Shown: positions 44,640 through 54,591 of the stretch, in pieces
How positions within the stretch are numbered: the first letter of the stretch is position 1
How the letters are laid out: each line of letters starts with the position of its first letter
DNA from: Pachyseris speciosa
Lineage: Eukaryota > Cnidaria > Anthozoa > Scleractinia > Pachyseridae
Direction: 5' to 3'
DNA: 64,000 nt
Assembly: GCA_016490735.1 (NCBI GenBank)
Contig: JAEMWC010000268.1
Location: 626,501 to 690,500, forward strand
Program-made: the position numbers and the translations under genes
The notes under the pieces: generated by a model
The model's database searches: none
Seen by the model: only the letters and a program-made list of their open reading frames with translations
Told to the model about the DNA's origin: nothing

Positions 44640-45361
44640 TTGACTACGTCATCCATGAGCTAAAAATGAGCTCTTTATCACCATAGCGGAGAAAGCGAGC
44701 GATAATTTGTCTTGGGCGTCTATCATTGCTTACTTTACCAACCCTGCGGACTCGCTGAAACTCTATATCCTTCGTGTCAACGTCAAGTTTGCTCTCCCGG
44801 AAAATATGTTTGAACTTTGAGCGAGTCTTCCTGTTCGTCTTCTTCTCGAATTCCGTAGAAGCGTAAATTTCACGCCTACAGTAAACCTCGACATAAAATA
44901 ACTATTCATCGAGAGTCTTGTACCTCGCTTTACATGTTTTGTCGAAATTCGCCTCTTCTTCTTCTTTGGCAGTCTTAAGTTCGTTATTAACTTGTTCGTT
45001 TAACTCCGTCAAGCCATCTTCCAACTCCCTAACCTTCGCTCCTATTACAGACTGTTGAAGTTGAAGGACTCGAGTATCCAACTTATCAAATTTCTTCTCT
45101 AAATTTGACACAGATGAAATCAGTTTCTCCAGTTGTTTCTTCACTTCAACTAAACTCGCGAGAATAAAGTCAATTTTTGAACCTAGGTTTTCCGTCATTT
45201 CTGACGCATCCCACAATTTCGTCTGACGACAAATACAATACTGCAGAATTTTCACACGACGAAGTTTCTTTGACCTTTTTCTCGTCTGGAGATCGTAATT
45301 CGCAATCTGATACGCTTGACAAGCTTGACTTTCCCTTACGCTCTTTTCTTTTACCAGACAT
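44640..45361 (-). pseudogene. LINE ORF1 (L1-like), frameshifted
   Basis: Minus strand from ATG 45,361 (MSGKRKERKGKSS). A frameshift near 45,200 leads into a coiled-coil frame (NLGSKIDFILASLVEVKKQL, LEKKFDKLDTRVLQLQQSV), which stops at 44,902. Then come VEVYCRREIYAST, DIEFQRVRRVGK and RPRQIIARFLRYGDKELIF, an RRM-like part of L1-type ORF1. No ORF2 follows, so this is a truncated copy in the intron between exons 16 and 17. Confidence 0.7.
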
Positions 45362-45872
45362 AAGTCATTTGTCCAGTATTAAGTTGTTAAAATATAGGAG
45401 AGTGCGGAGAAGCTTTCAACACGACTACTCCCTCCGCACGCTTCGACCCAGTCCGAAACTCTACTACATGTGACATCCCGTACTTGAGTTATTCAGCAAA
45501 AAAGAAAGCACTCAAAACTACAGAGTTTAGTATGGAGCGGCCCAGGTCACAAACACAGTGGCCGGAATTAACCTTCAAAAACATTTGCAGTTAAGTTTGG
45601 CCATGTGAAAACCTTTCGTCTCGCTGTTGAACTTGCAAACATTCCTGTAGATAATTCTCTCAAATTGGTGAAGCGATGTTTTCGTGTACGTGATTTGTTC
45701 TGCGGCTTCTTTAAATAATCCAACATGGAGGCATTCTTGTGTCAGATGTGTTACTTTCCGTTACGCTTGCGCAGAAACGCAGGAAGTGAGGTTTGTGGAT
45801 GAATCCCGGCGACAACGATAAAACGTTCTGATTATTCTCACGTAGTAACTGACAAATGTCTTTTACTGTCAG

Positions 45873-46172
45873 AACCTGCTGGAGCGCCACCAAATGTTAA
45901 TGGACGTCACAGCAGCTCAAAGAGCATCATAGTCACATGGGATCCTGTACCAGATGACCAACAAAATGGTATCATAACGAAGTACACAATTACCTACAAG
46001 TCACAAACAAAGAATGACACCAACGCTAGTATTGCTGCTGACGGTGCTACTGAAATAGAAATAACAGGTCTAAAGGAGTATATGTTCTACTATATCACAG
46101 TGTTTGCATCTACTGTGAAAGGAGATGGACCACACAGTTCCCCTGTTCTTGTTGTGAGAACAGACCAGGATA
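45873..46172 (+). CDS. FN3 exon 17 (group B)
   Basis: A 300-nt phase 1-1 exon (GTCAG acceptor, GTAAGT at 46,173). Reads PAGAPPNVNGRHSSSKS, DPVPDDQQNG, TNASIAADGATEIEITGL, YMFYYITVFAST. The ATG at 46,082 is internal. The upstream intron matches that of exon 11. Confidence 0.85.
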
Positions 46173-46237
46173 GTAAGTTGTCTCTATCAGCTGAAACTTT
46201 TGTTCAATTTGCGTTTAATTCGTTTGGCTTAACATAT

Positions 46238-46682
46238 ACTTTAATATCACAGTGTTTAGATCTACTGTGAAAGGCCAGATCACACTGTGGTCCTGTTCAA
46301 ATCAAATCAAATGAAGAATGAGCCTTGCTGTTGTGAACGCAATTTATGCAATTGCGAAAAGAATCCTGAAAAGATTCAGGACTTCAACGGGAATTGAACC
46401 CCGCGTGACCTCGCGGTTACCTGTACGATGCTCTAACCAACTGAACTAGGAAGCCACTAACGTTGGGAGCAAGTTACTTATGGGTTCATATGTTCCCGTG
46501 AAAGAAATGATTGTGAATGATATATGAAATAATTCATACATGAACTGCGGAAATGAAATCAAATGAAGAATGATCCTCGCAGTTGTAAACGCAATTTATG
46601 CAATTGCAAAAAAAAAAAACAACCTAAGAAAATTCAGGACAGTGGTCCTGTTCTTGTTGTTAGAACAGTTCAGGATAGTAAA
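46238..46682 (+). pseudogene. Half FN3 exon relic split by a SINE-like insertion
   Basis: Usual relic after a group B exon, interrupted between 46,298 and 46,642. It resumes with GTGGTCCTGTTC and ends GATAGTAAATCC, with a broken donor. Confidence 0.65.
46299..46641 (-). mobile_element. tRNA-derived SINE-like element with 12-bp target duplication
   Basis: Contains a minus-strand tRNA-like core (about 46,455-46,381) with D arm CTAGTTCAGTTGGTTAGAGC and T arm GGGGTTCAATTCCC. The flanking arms share AATGAAGAATGA and ACGCAATTTATGCAATTGC. GTGGTCCTGTTC is duplicated at 46,287-46,298 and 46,642-46,653. Related to 6,588-6,855. Confidence 0.75.
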
Positions 46683-47064
46683 TCCAATAAGCATGTAATT
46701 TTGGTCAGAATACGTTTATAATTGTTTAAGATGATTGTCTATTATATCGAGCTGAATACAGAAGAAGCCATGTTGAAAGAAAATGTCGTTGTAAGAAGCC
46801 CAGTACTGAATGGTTTCGTTTACGTTTGAACATTGGCTATGAAATTCGCGCTCTCCAGTTGTTTCTGAAACGAAGCTTACAGTTTGCTCCAAGAGACCAC
46901 GATGGAAGCTGTTTACAGATATCTAGGTACATAATTGCGCTACATGCAACGCCCTAAATTGTTATCACAACCAAAATTAAAACACGTTATCGAATTAGAA
47001 CAGATAACTGAATTTGTTAAAGGATGATCTTCTGCAATAGTTTAACTTTCACTTTTCATATCAG

Positions 47065-47364
47065 AACCTGCTGGTGCTCCACAAAATGTAACTGGCCGTA
47101 ACAGCAGCTCAAAGAGCATCATAGTCACATGGGATCATGTGCCAGCTGAGCTTCAGAATGGTATCATAACAAAGTACACTATTACCTACCAGTCACAAAC
47201 AGAATATAACAGTGGAAATGTCTCAGTTGGTCCCGATGAACGGCAAAAGAACATAACAGGTCTAAAGGAGTATGTGTTCTACAATATCACAGTGTATGCA
47301 TCTACTGTGAAAGGAGATGGACGACACAGTTCCCCTGTTCTTGTTGTGAGAACAGACCAGGATA
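47065..47364 (+). CDS. FN3 exon 18 (group B), last in window
   Basis: A 300-nt phase 1-1 exon (ATCAG acceptor, GTAAGT at 47,365). Reads PAGAPQNVTGRNSSSKS, WDHVPAELQNG, NVSVGPDERQKNITGLKE, ITVYASTVKGDGRHS. The GPDE loop links it to exon 12. It ends in a good donor, so more exons should follow, but none lies in the remaining 16.6 kb. Half-exon relic at 47,427-47,517. Confidence 0.85.
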
Positions 47365-47559
47365 GTAAGTTGTCTCTATCAACTGAGATTTTTTTTTTCC
47401 ATTTGCGTTTAACTCGTTTGACTTAGCATGTACTATAATAGCACAGTGTTTAAGTCTACTATGAAAGGAGATCACACCGTGGTCCTGTTCTTGTTGTTAG
47501 AACAGCCCAGGATAGTAAGTCCATGTAGTTTTGGTCAGAATGCCTTTGTAATTGTTTAA

Positions 47560-48165
47560 AGGGAACCTCCACTCTTACAAACAATTCACGCTAAATTGTT
47601 GGAAATAATTACTAGCTTCCAAATTTTGTTTTTAAACGTGGATATGACATTTAAGTGCACAAAAAAATCGATCTCATTATCGCCTATTTTCGCTTTCAAA
47701 TTTCCCTGGCGCGGCCATATTAGATTTGAAAATGTGTTATCAGTGTTGCAGCTATTGTCAGGAAGCAAATGAAGCAGAAAATCCTTTGTGTTAAACAATA
47801 GGGCAGCCATAACACGTCATGAAATAAAAAATGACCGCGCCCGGAAAATTTAAAGGCGATGATGATGGGTAGGGCTGCACCTCTTTGAAACCTCTAATTT
47901 TACTGGATCTTTATCAGTTGCACCTCTATTGTTTTATGGCTAGGTTCCATTGTTTTAATTCTTTGTTTATTGTTGTTTTGAACCAATCTTGTGAGGTGTT
48001 GCAAATGGTGCAGGTCGCCCCATGATGATATCCATTCTTTTTTTTTTTTTTTTTTTTTTTTTTTTGTACACTTAAATGTTATATCCACGTTTTAAACAAA
48101 ATTTGAAATCTAGTTATTATTGGCTACAATTTAGTGTTAACTTGTTGTAACAGTGGAGGTTTCCT
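47560..48165. mobile_element. TTAA-flanked foldback MITE 2 (606 bp)
   Basis: Inverted repeats of about 110 bp start AGGGAACCTCCACT and AGGAAACCTCCACT, flanked by TTAA (47,556-47,559 and 48,166-48,169). Unrelated in sequence to MITE 1, but in the same paralogous intron position. Contains a poly-T run (48,038-48,066). Confidence 0.85.
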
Positions 48166-48169
48166 TTAA

Positions 48170-48425
48170 GACGATTGACTAATATATTGAGTCGAATACA
48201 GAATAAGCCACATTGAAAGAAAATGTCGTTATAAGACGCCCAGTAATGAATGGTTTTGTTTACATTTGAACATTGACTATTAAGGTTGCGCTCTCCAGTT
48301 GTTTCTGAAACGAAGCTTCCAGTTTACTCCAGGAGAACATGATGGATGCTATTTACAAATACTTAGGTACATAATTGCGCTATACATGCAGCGTCCTGAA
48401 GTGCTACCACAACCAAAATAAAAAT
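48170..48425 (+). repeat. Truncated group B intron unit
   Basis: Follows the standard unit (TTGAGTCGAATACAGAA, GAAACGAAGCTTCCAG, CACAACCAAAATAAAAA) and stops about 100 bp before the point where the next FN3 exon would begin. The array's homology ends here. Confidence 0.7.
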
Positions 48426-48739
48426 AAGTACCCATATGGTACTTGTATTGGCTACAATAAGCCAATGAGAAAGGATTAATTCGCGCTACTTTCCAATTTA
48501 TGTTTGAAGTTATCAGAGGTTAGGGACGGACCATTAAAAAAAACCTAAGAGGGGAAGGGAGGGGGATTTTCGATGCATGAATTTGAAGCCCACTTGTCTA
48601 CAGGATTTTATTTCCTCTGCATGGACTTTTTTAGGTACCACTGCCTGCAATATTTTTTTAAACAATTTCCCTTGCCGTAAGATAAGAGATAACCTGAAAT
48701 GAATGTGGCGAATGGTTCTTCAAACAATAGGTGTTTCGC

Positions 48740-49440
48740 AGAATTTCCGTCAAATTTCATGGCTTTCGCCGTCTCGAGTTTTTGGCAACGTTGTCTCGGA
48801 TTATCGATTTCTTTTGCAAGGCTAAGAAAGAGGGACCTAGCTACGCCAATCGTTTTGTAGGTTACGTCGAGTACCAATTCTTTAATCAGTACAACGGTCC
48901 TAAACCTGAACTCTACGGTCGCTACATTGACGACTGCATCGTCTCAATTTCATCTAGCAAGGAGGAAATCAATCAATTCATAACTTCCGTTAATTCATTT
49001 CATCCCGCTCTACTATATACCTGGGAGATTTCGGAAACTTCGCTGGCTTTTCTAGATATCAAAGTTTCAATCGGTGGCAACGGTTTATGTACCAGCTGCA
49101 GTGTGCACTACAAACCCACCGATTCTCACAGTTATTTGTTGTATTCATTTTGACACCAATCTCATGTTAAAAACGCCATTCCCTATACTCAATTTCTTAG
49201 ACTGCGACGACTATGTAGTGATGACTCTAATTTTTCCAACAAATCAGAAGAAGTATGAAAGTTCCGTTGGAGAAACGCGGCTATCCTGATTCTGTGGTTC
49301 AATAGGGCCATTACTGCGCCAAGCAATTTGATCAACAGTCAGCACTACAGACGTCACAAAAGGAAAAGAATGACAGAATTTCATTCACCCTCACATTTGA
49401 CCCGCACAATAACCCAGTTAAAGCCATCATTCTTAATATA
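48740..49440 (+). pseudogene. Penelope-like element RT fragment
   Basis: An open frame to 49,153 reads RFVGYVEYQFFNQYNGPKPE, LYGRYIDDCIVS (catalytic Asp pair), TSLAFLDIKVS, VHYKPTDSHSYLLYS. It then continues with frameshifts as HVKNAIP, FLRLRRLCSDDSNFSNKSEE and similar. These are the last RT blocks of Penelope-like elements, before the linker and GIY-YIG nuclease, which are missing. Cut off at 49,434 by another repeat. Confidence 0.8.
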
Positions 49441-49500
49441 TACATTTAGCCAAGCCTAAACTGAAGCGGAGCTCTAAAGCATTCCTTTTTTTATTTTTAT

Positions 49501-49548
<48 letters not shown>

Positions 49549-49550
49549 TG
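49434..49550. repeat. Repeat with TTAGCCAAGCCTAAA and ATT tail
   Basis: The same motif lies at 42,745-42,772, also next to an ATT repeat. The (ATT)n part is 49,504-49,549. Confidence 0.55.
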
Positions 49551-50269
49551 GCATTCTGCTTGTCATGTCACACATCTGACCTCACTCAAGCTACAGATGC
49601 GATGCTGTAGAAAATAGTATGAAAAGGTGAAGTGAGCCAGTGGCACAACGGATTTGGAACCCCCCCCCCCCCCCCCCCCTCCCGGGCTTAGAGCAATACC
49701 TAAGGACAGGTCTGTTTCCCCGTTTAACTGTAGGCTACTTAGTTATGGTTTAGGGCCACTAGATATTGGTGGATAAGCCTAGTGATTGCTCCTTTGAATC
49801 AGTATCACATCAGTTATGTAGTGATTCAGAGCATCACTTCACAATGAATGCAATTTCAATTATCCACAGCCTCCCATGAGACAATCGAAAATCAGAAATT
49901 GTGTATCCTCTGGATATATGATTGCCTCAATAAAAATTTAATGAAAGAAAGATACATGGAAATCAATAAAAATACTTAGATGATATGAATTAAGACCAAG
50001 ATATTTCTCTTGATCAGTTACTTCTTGACCTTAATATCACAAAAGAAAAAACTGCTTGCTAGCATTAAGCTCATCAATCAATGCATCTACAGTGTTTTCA
50101 AAAAGAAATCCGGTTGCTCCTCTGGCTGGCCAATTGCAAGACCAAACAACTTGATAACAAAATAGTGGGAATTTGTTTGATACCACTATCAAGGTAATTA
50201 ACAATGTAGTATGAGGATTTATGGTAGTGATTCATCAAAGCAAATTGCTTGAAATCAGTGTTAGCCATC
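49551..50269. other. No gene seen; poly-C run
   Basis: A C run at about 49,661-49,679. No other feature is supported up to the transposon. Confidence 0.4.
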
Positions 50270-50273
50270 TTCA

Positions 50274-50298
50274 AGGAGAACTGAAGTCAAAAATCAAG
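50274..50298 (+). repeat. Left terminal inverted repeat of Kolobok element
   Basis: 25 bp, no mismatch to the right end. Confidence 0.9.
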
Positions 50299-50557
50299 GC
50301 GATTTCTATCGGGGACCAAAGATGTAAAAAGTGCGATTTTTACATTTTTTCCTGTCTATCGCCATACATTTGCGAGAATTTTTAGTTTGAAGTTGCTACT
50401 TTCTCGCTCTTTTGGGTTCATCAGTGCGGGCGCCAGTTTTCACTCAGCGGTTTGTAGCGAGAGCCTATGACGTAGCTTATGGGGAAACGACGTAAACAAC
50501 CTTGTGATGTTACTGTGAAGTACAATCATCTCTTTATTTGTTGACTTCACTGCGAGT

Positions 50558-50786
50558 ATGAGCGGGGTAGAACCTTTTCAATTCGAGCCAACGTATCCCC
50601 CTGGGGAAGAACCAGACACGGACGACTTTGAAGATGTGGAAGAAGATGAAAATTACAGACGTGCAATTGCAAGGATCGGCAACACAAACTGGTGTTCTTG
50701 CGGCGTCTGCGTAGCAATGCCGACAAACGACGAATGCTACTGCTGTCAAGAGCTCGAGGACCTCAATCCGAAATTCGATGAAACAG
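50558..50786 (+). CDS. P2X7 ballast-domain-like protein, exon 1
   Basis: Start ATG 50,558 (MSGVEPFQFEP), donor GTCAGT at 50,787, phase 1. Residues 14-32 are acidic. From residue 45 comes a Cys-rich block, WCSCGVCVAMPTNDECYCCQ (Cys 46, 48, 51, 60, 62, 63). In vertebrate P2X7 receptors the matching block (RCC.DCLPCELPESHRCLEELCC style) opens the intracellular C-terminal ballast and binds zinc. Here there is no channel domain, transmembrane segment or signal peptide, so the product should be soluble. It is carried by a DNA transposon. Whether it acts with the transposase is unknown. Confidence 0.8.
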
Positions 50787-51000
50787 GTCAGTGAAGAAAA
50801 TGTTTGTTTGATACTCAATTTATCTTTCTTTCGAAAGGTTAATGCATAGCCGTCGCCGTAGGTCGCACAAAGCGAAATGTTATTTCGAAATTTAGTAGCG
50901 GTGGTGGCAATAATTTTCAAATACAGAATGAACCTTAGTCAATACTCCCATGTAAAAGAAGCTTATAATTGAAACAAATTTCTTGTTTGTCTATTGATAG

Positions 51001-51127
51001 GCGTCATGTGCATCACAAACCATCATAAATTCCGTACAGTTTGCCTCGACACGGGTTTGTTGAGGACAGCACTCGTGGCGATTCACAATGCTCGCCTCAA
51101 CCCAGTTCCGGAGCCCATTACAAGCAG
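51001..51127 (+). CDS. P2X7 ballast-domain-like protein, exon 2
   Basis: Acceptor TTGATAG, donor GTAAAG (51,128), entering in phase 1 and leaving in phase 2. Residues 77-118: GVMCITNHHKFRTVCLDTGL, LRTALVAIHNARLNPVPE. This equals the middle of the P2X7 ballast, with Cys 80 and Cys 91 and a helical stretch. Confidence 0.8.
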
Positions 51128-51231
51128 GTAAAGCATAGCTGTTTAGCTGCATGTATTTTGATCTCTTTTCTCCACTCATTTGATAAATTATCCCTTTGAC
51201 AATGTTCCCATAACCTGCTTTTGAATTTCAG

Positions 51232-51400
51232 AACTTGGCGATTGGCTGCGTATCGGCAATTTACGTGGTGGGTACACGGAATACTCGGAAAAGGAAGACG
51301 GAGAGTGATTCCTGCATGTGTCGTTCGCGCCGTAAGGAAAGAATTTCCTGAGGAAAGTGGACAGTACTCGGGGTTTCAAGAAGCAGATATTAATTTGTAA
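51232..51400 (+). CDS. P2X7 ballast-domain-like protein, exon 3
   Basis: Acceptor TTTCAG, ends TAA 51,398-51,400. Joined exons total 525 nt (174 aa) without a stop. Residues 119-174 include RTWRLAAYRQFTWWVHG, PACVVRAVRKEFPEESG and QYSGF. This matches the most conserved end of the P2X7 ballast (AYRCY.TW, CCRW.IRKEFP...GQYSGF). Agreement across all three exons makes the domain assignment firm; function is inferred only. Confidence 0.85.
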
Positions 51401-51697
51401 TTCCATCAACTTGGACTATTTATTATTGTACAAAAATAACTAATATGCTTTGTTTACATTTAGCATACAACATTATCATAATTAAATAATTTATGGTTTG
51501 TACATATAAAGATGAAATACAGAATTTATAGTTTATTCACCATTACATACATTTTTTTCTAAAATCCCTAACACTTAGTGAAAAAGTTGACTCGTTATTA
51601 TATTAAATACCAAAATGAAAACGTCTTAAGATAGAAATAATTGATCTGTAAAAAAAACATACAACTCTTATCCGACTTTCAAGTTTGTCAGGTCATT

Positions 51698-53674
51698 TTA
51701 ATTATTAGCAAACCTTGATGTGTGTTTGGCAATAACTTCAGCTCTTAGTGGCCTTGGTTTGCTAGCAATATTTTTGGGAATGTCTGCTGGGGTTTGAAGT
51801 GTTGCTTTCCGCTCACGGGTTTTTTGTTTTTTTCTTTCAATTATAGCATCTAACATTGGCTTAAGATGATCCCTGCTTGTTTTTTCCATTGTTGGCTTAG
51901 CTATCCACTCTTTTGTGTTTTTTGGGAGGACAATTTTATACTGGAGTTCCCCTTGATTTTCACCCCTGGTTGCAGTAGCCTGTTGCCTTCCAGTGTTTGC
52001 ATTGTGGTCTAGTGCTGTCAGCTGGGTACGTGCAACCATACCCTTGTGGGAAAAATGCTGGCGTTTTGGCAAATACTTAGTTTGGACACTATGGTAAACT
52101 TCTAAGTTCCCAGTGTGGCAGCACAGTGAAAGCTGCTTGATGTCCTTCAAAAGATTTTTGTCAAATACGACCTCCTTCAAGGCCTCATGGGCTGGGGATC
52201 CAGGTCTCAGCCACCTTTTGGTTCTAGCCACATTACGAGGGATAGGTGGGTGAGCACATTCATGATATACATCTGCCGAGTCCCAAGAGTGGATATTAGC
52301 TTTATGATGTACAATGGAGATCCACTTTTCTCTCAGCAGCTCTGGGTTTCCCTCACAGGTTTCTGCACACCACCAAAGATGGTTTGAAATTGATTTTATC
52401 CAGGGTGAGAGCTCCTCACATTCTTTCTTTTTTGCTTTTTCATTCAATTTTTTGGTAATACTTTTGGAAAGGTGCCATACATCAAATTGGTGATCTATGT
52501 CAGGGTAATTTTTCTTCATGTCAGATCGAATTCCAACATGCCGATCAGTTGCTACAACTTTTATGTTTCCCCCCTTAGCCCTTATATTGTCCATACACCG
52601 CTTAAAGCCCTGCCTTTCCATGGCATTGCTGCTACTAACCTCACTCACTTGAACTATTTGAAAATCAACTATTTTATCAGTTTCTTGATCAATCATGGTG
52701 TATGTGCCATACTTTGCATTGTGCCCAGGGCTATCACAACGACCATCCCCTGACAGCCACAAATATTTGGAATTTAATTCCCCAAAAACAGCCTCTTGCT
52801 CTTGCGCCCAAAAATCATTAATTACTGGGAATAAATATTTGTCCTGAATGCTATAAAATGTTTTCTCACTAAAAAAATTTAAGTTAAGGATCTCGGCTAG
52901 CAAGGCTACCTTAGTGTATGAAGAGCCACTGAGTAAAATAGATGATGACATTAGCAAGTTTCCAGCAGCCATCCCTTCAAGCATAGGCTGGCTTTTCCAT
53001 AATTTTGTATGTCTATCTATGCAAGTTAGTGTCACAAATAATTGAGTTCCTTGGGTGGAGTGGTGCTTTTTAGTGACAACTGCACCACATTCAGGGCATC
53101 GTTGGAAAAGTTCAAACAGTTCACTTTTAAAAACAAGGAATTTTGTGTCATCCTGAGGGTTAGCAGACTTGCAGCTTTCCTCTTCCTCATTTTCTGATGT
53201 CTCGGATTCATCTGACCAATTTTCTTTGGATGAAGAGGGCTGGTACTCAGGATCCTTGTGAGGGGACACCACGGGAGACACAGTTTCAGCAATGTTTTCA
53301 TCAATGTCATCTGCTTCAGTAACCTTAATATTTGAATCACTTGACTCAAATTGTGTACTGGCATCATGAATTTCTGGTTTAGGAGTCTGGGTATCTGAGG
53401 ATTCCTTCATTAACTTGTCTCCATATGTATTGACCTGGCATCCAAAATCAGTACTCTCCTTTGCTAAGTTGACTTGAATCTCTTGTGACTGCACTGACAC
53501 ATAACATTCAAATGGCAAAACTGGTAACTCATCTGATGTAGAAGTACTTGGTTGATGCCCATCAGTGTCATCAGGTAATGAGGGAATGGATAATGCACTT
53601 GACGTTGATGTACTTGGTTGATGTTTATCAGTCTCAGGTAATGCTGGATTTGTTTCAGTGATGGAGACAATGTA
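51698..53674 (-). CDS. Kolobok-type transposase, exon 2 (DDE domain)
   Basis: Acceptor TTTGCAG just before 53,674, phase 0, stop TAA at 51,700-51,698, 658 codons, no interruption. The TTG at 53,680 lies in the intron and is not a start. The first about 180 residues are Ser/Thr/acid-rich and probably disordered. Then follow a C2-C/H zinc site (CPECG ... CIDRH), a conserved helical part, and the RNase H-like catalytic core: SGDGRCDSPGHNAKYGTYT (first Asp), VVATDRHVGI (second Asp), FDVWHLSKSI. Conserved C-terminal blocks are RTKRWLRPGSPAHEAL, CCHTGNLEVYHS and FSHKGMVARTQL. It should excise and insert the element at TTAA. The catalytic Glu was not pinned down. A close alternative is a domesticated THAP gene, but the surrounding TIRs speak for a transposon. 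Confidence 0.85.
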   Translation of the reverse strand, partial: YIVSITETNPALPETDKHQPSTSTSSALSIPSLPDDTDGHQPSTSTSDELPVLPFECYVSVQSQEIQVNLAKESTDFGCQVNTYGDKLMKESSDTQTPKPEIHDASTQFESSDSNIKVTEADDIDENIAETVSPVVSPHKDPEYQPSSSKENWSDESETSENEEEESCKSANPQDDTKFLVFKSELFELFQRCPECGAVVTKKHHSTQGTQLFVTLTCIDRHTKLWKSQPMLEGMAAGNLLMSSSILLSGSSYTKVALLAEILNLNFFSEKTFYSIQDKYLFPVINDFWAQEQEAVFGELNSKYLWLSGDGRCDSPGHNAKYGTYTMIDQETDKIVDFQIVQVSEVSSSNAMERQGFKRCMDNIRAKGGNIKVVATDRHVGIRSDMKKNYPDIDHQFDVWHLSKSITKKLNEKAKKKECEELSPWIKSISNHLWWCAETCEGNPELLREKWISIVHHKANIHSWDSADVYHECAHPPIPRNVARTKRWLRPGSPAHEALKEVVFDKNLLKDIKQLSLCCHTGNLEVYHSVQTKYLPKRQHFSHKGMVARTQLTALDHNANTGRQQATATRGENQGELQYKIVLPKNTKEWIAKPTMEKTSRDHLKPMLDAIIERKKQKTRERKATLQTPADIPKNIASKPRPLRAEVIAKHTSRFANN

Positions 53675-54258
53675 CTGCAAACCAAAAACAGCAGGTCTTG
53701 TTGCAAGTTTTATAGCAAGGGAATTACATGTCTTAAAAAGCCTTCATATCAAGAAAAACTTGTATGATAGCAGCAAGTAGAGCCATCGTGAAACTTTTAG
53801 TTTAATAAAATGACTGTCAAGTGGATCAGGTTTGCACAGATACATAGCTGAAGAAGATGATCTGCTTGTAAGGCTGGTTGTTACAAACTTAACCCACTAA
53901 GAGGACCCCCAAAAAATAGCAACACAGGCACTTGAGAGAGAAGGGTGTTTGAAAGTCAAAACTTTCCGTGATGCCTATAAAAAATTGACAAGCTGATATG
54001 ATTACTGGTGAGCTTGATCTTGTTAACAAGTATATTCTCCTATCGTTTTCAGTATCCATAATATTAATGCTTGCCAATCGCTCATCAACTTCACTTGGAT
54101 TTCCCTGCCCTTTTTTGTGGAGTCAGCATGTTTTGATACGAGCAGCAATTTCGATTGTATTTGCCATTTTTTGCAACAATATTAGACTGTTGGGTGACAG
54201 GCAAGCACCGTGCGATTTTGAACGATTTTTATAAAATAGCATTCTTAATTTAGCCTAC

Positions 54259-54591
54259 CTCTTTCTTGGCTTTTTCTTCTAGACGTCTCTCAGATGATAA
54301 TCTAGGCTTTTTAGGCGGGGGAAGATGAGAAAATATCGAAGGTACGGCATCTGTCTTTAAATCGTTTTTGCCTTTTCGGCCAGTGAGTTCTGCTCTGAAG
54401 TCACGCTTGTAATCGTCGGGGGTAAAATGCGCCGAACACAATCTGGAGTTTTTGGTCAAGACAAGATCAGCACGAGAAATTTTCGCAAGCCACTGGTCCC
54501 GAATAGCCACATCAGTTGGAAACTTGTGGTAGGAGACAGTCTTGTTATATCTTGAGTAGTTGTAACAGTCAAAGGCTGCGCAGTAAACCAT
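54259..54591 (-). CDS. Kolobok-type transposase, exon 1 (THAP domain)
   Basis: Start ATG 54,591 (MVYCAAFDC), donor GTAGGC after 54,259, phase 0, 111 codons. C2CH THAP zinc finger: Cys4, Cys9, Trp34, Cys52, His55 (LCSAHF), with the AVPSIF box at residues 82-87 followed by a basic stretch. THAP fingers bind DNA, here presumably the element's termini. A 584-nt intron separates it from the DDE exon. Joined protein is 769 aa in one frame. Confidence 0.85.

Noticed and set aside
45873..46270. Internal ATG at 46,082 (also 40,849, 12,725 and 47,139) as gene starts
   Set aside because: Each lies inside an FN3 exon with a proper acceptor upstream. The exon is open across its full length.
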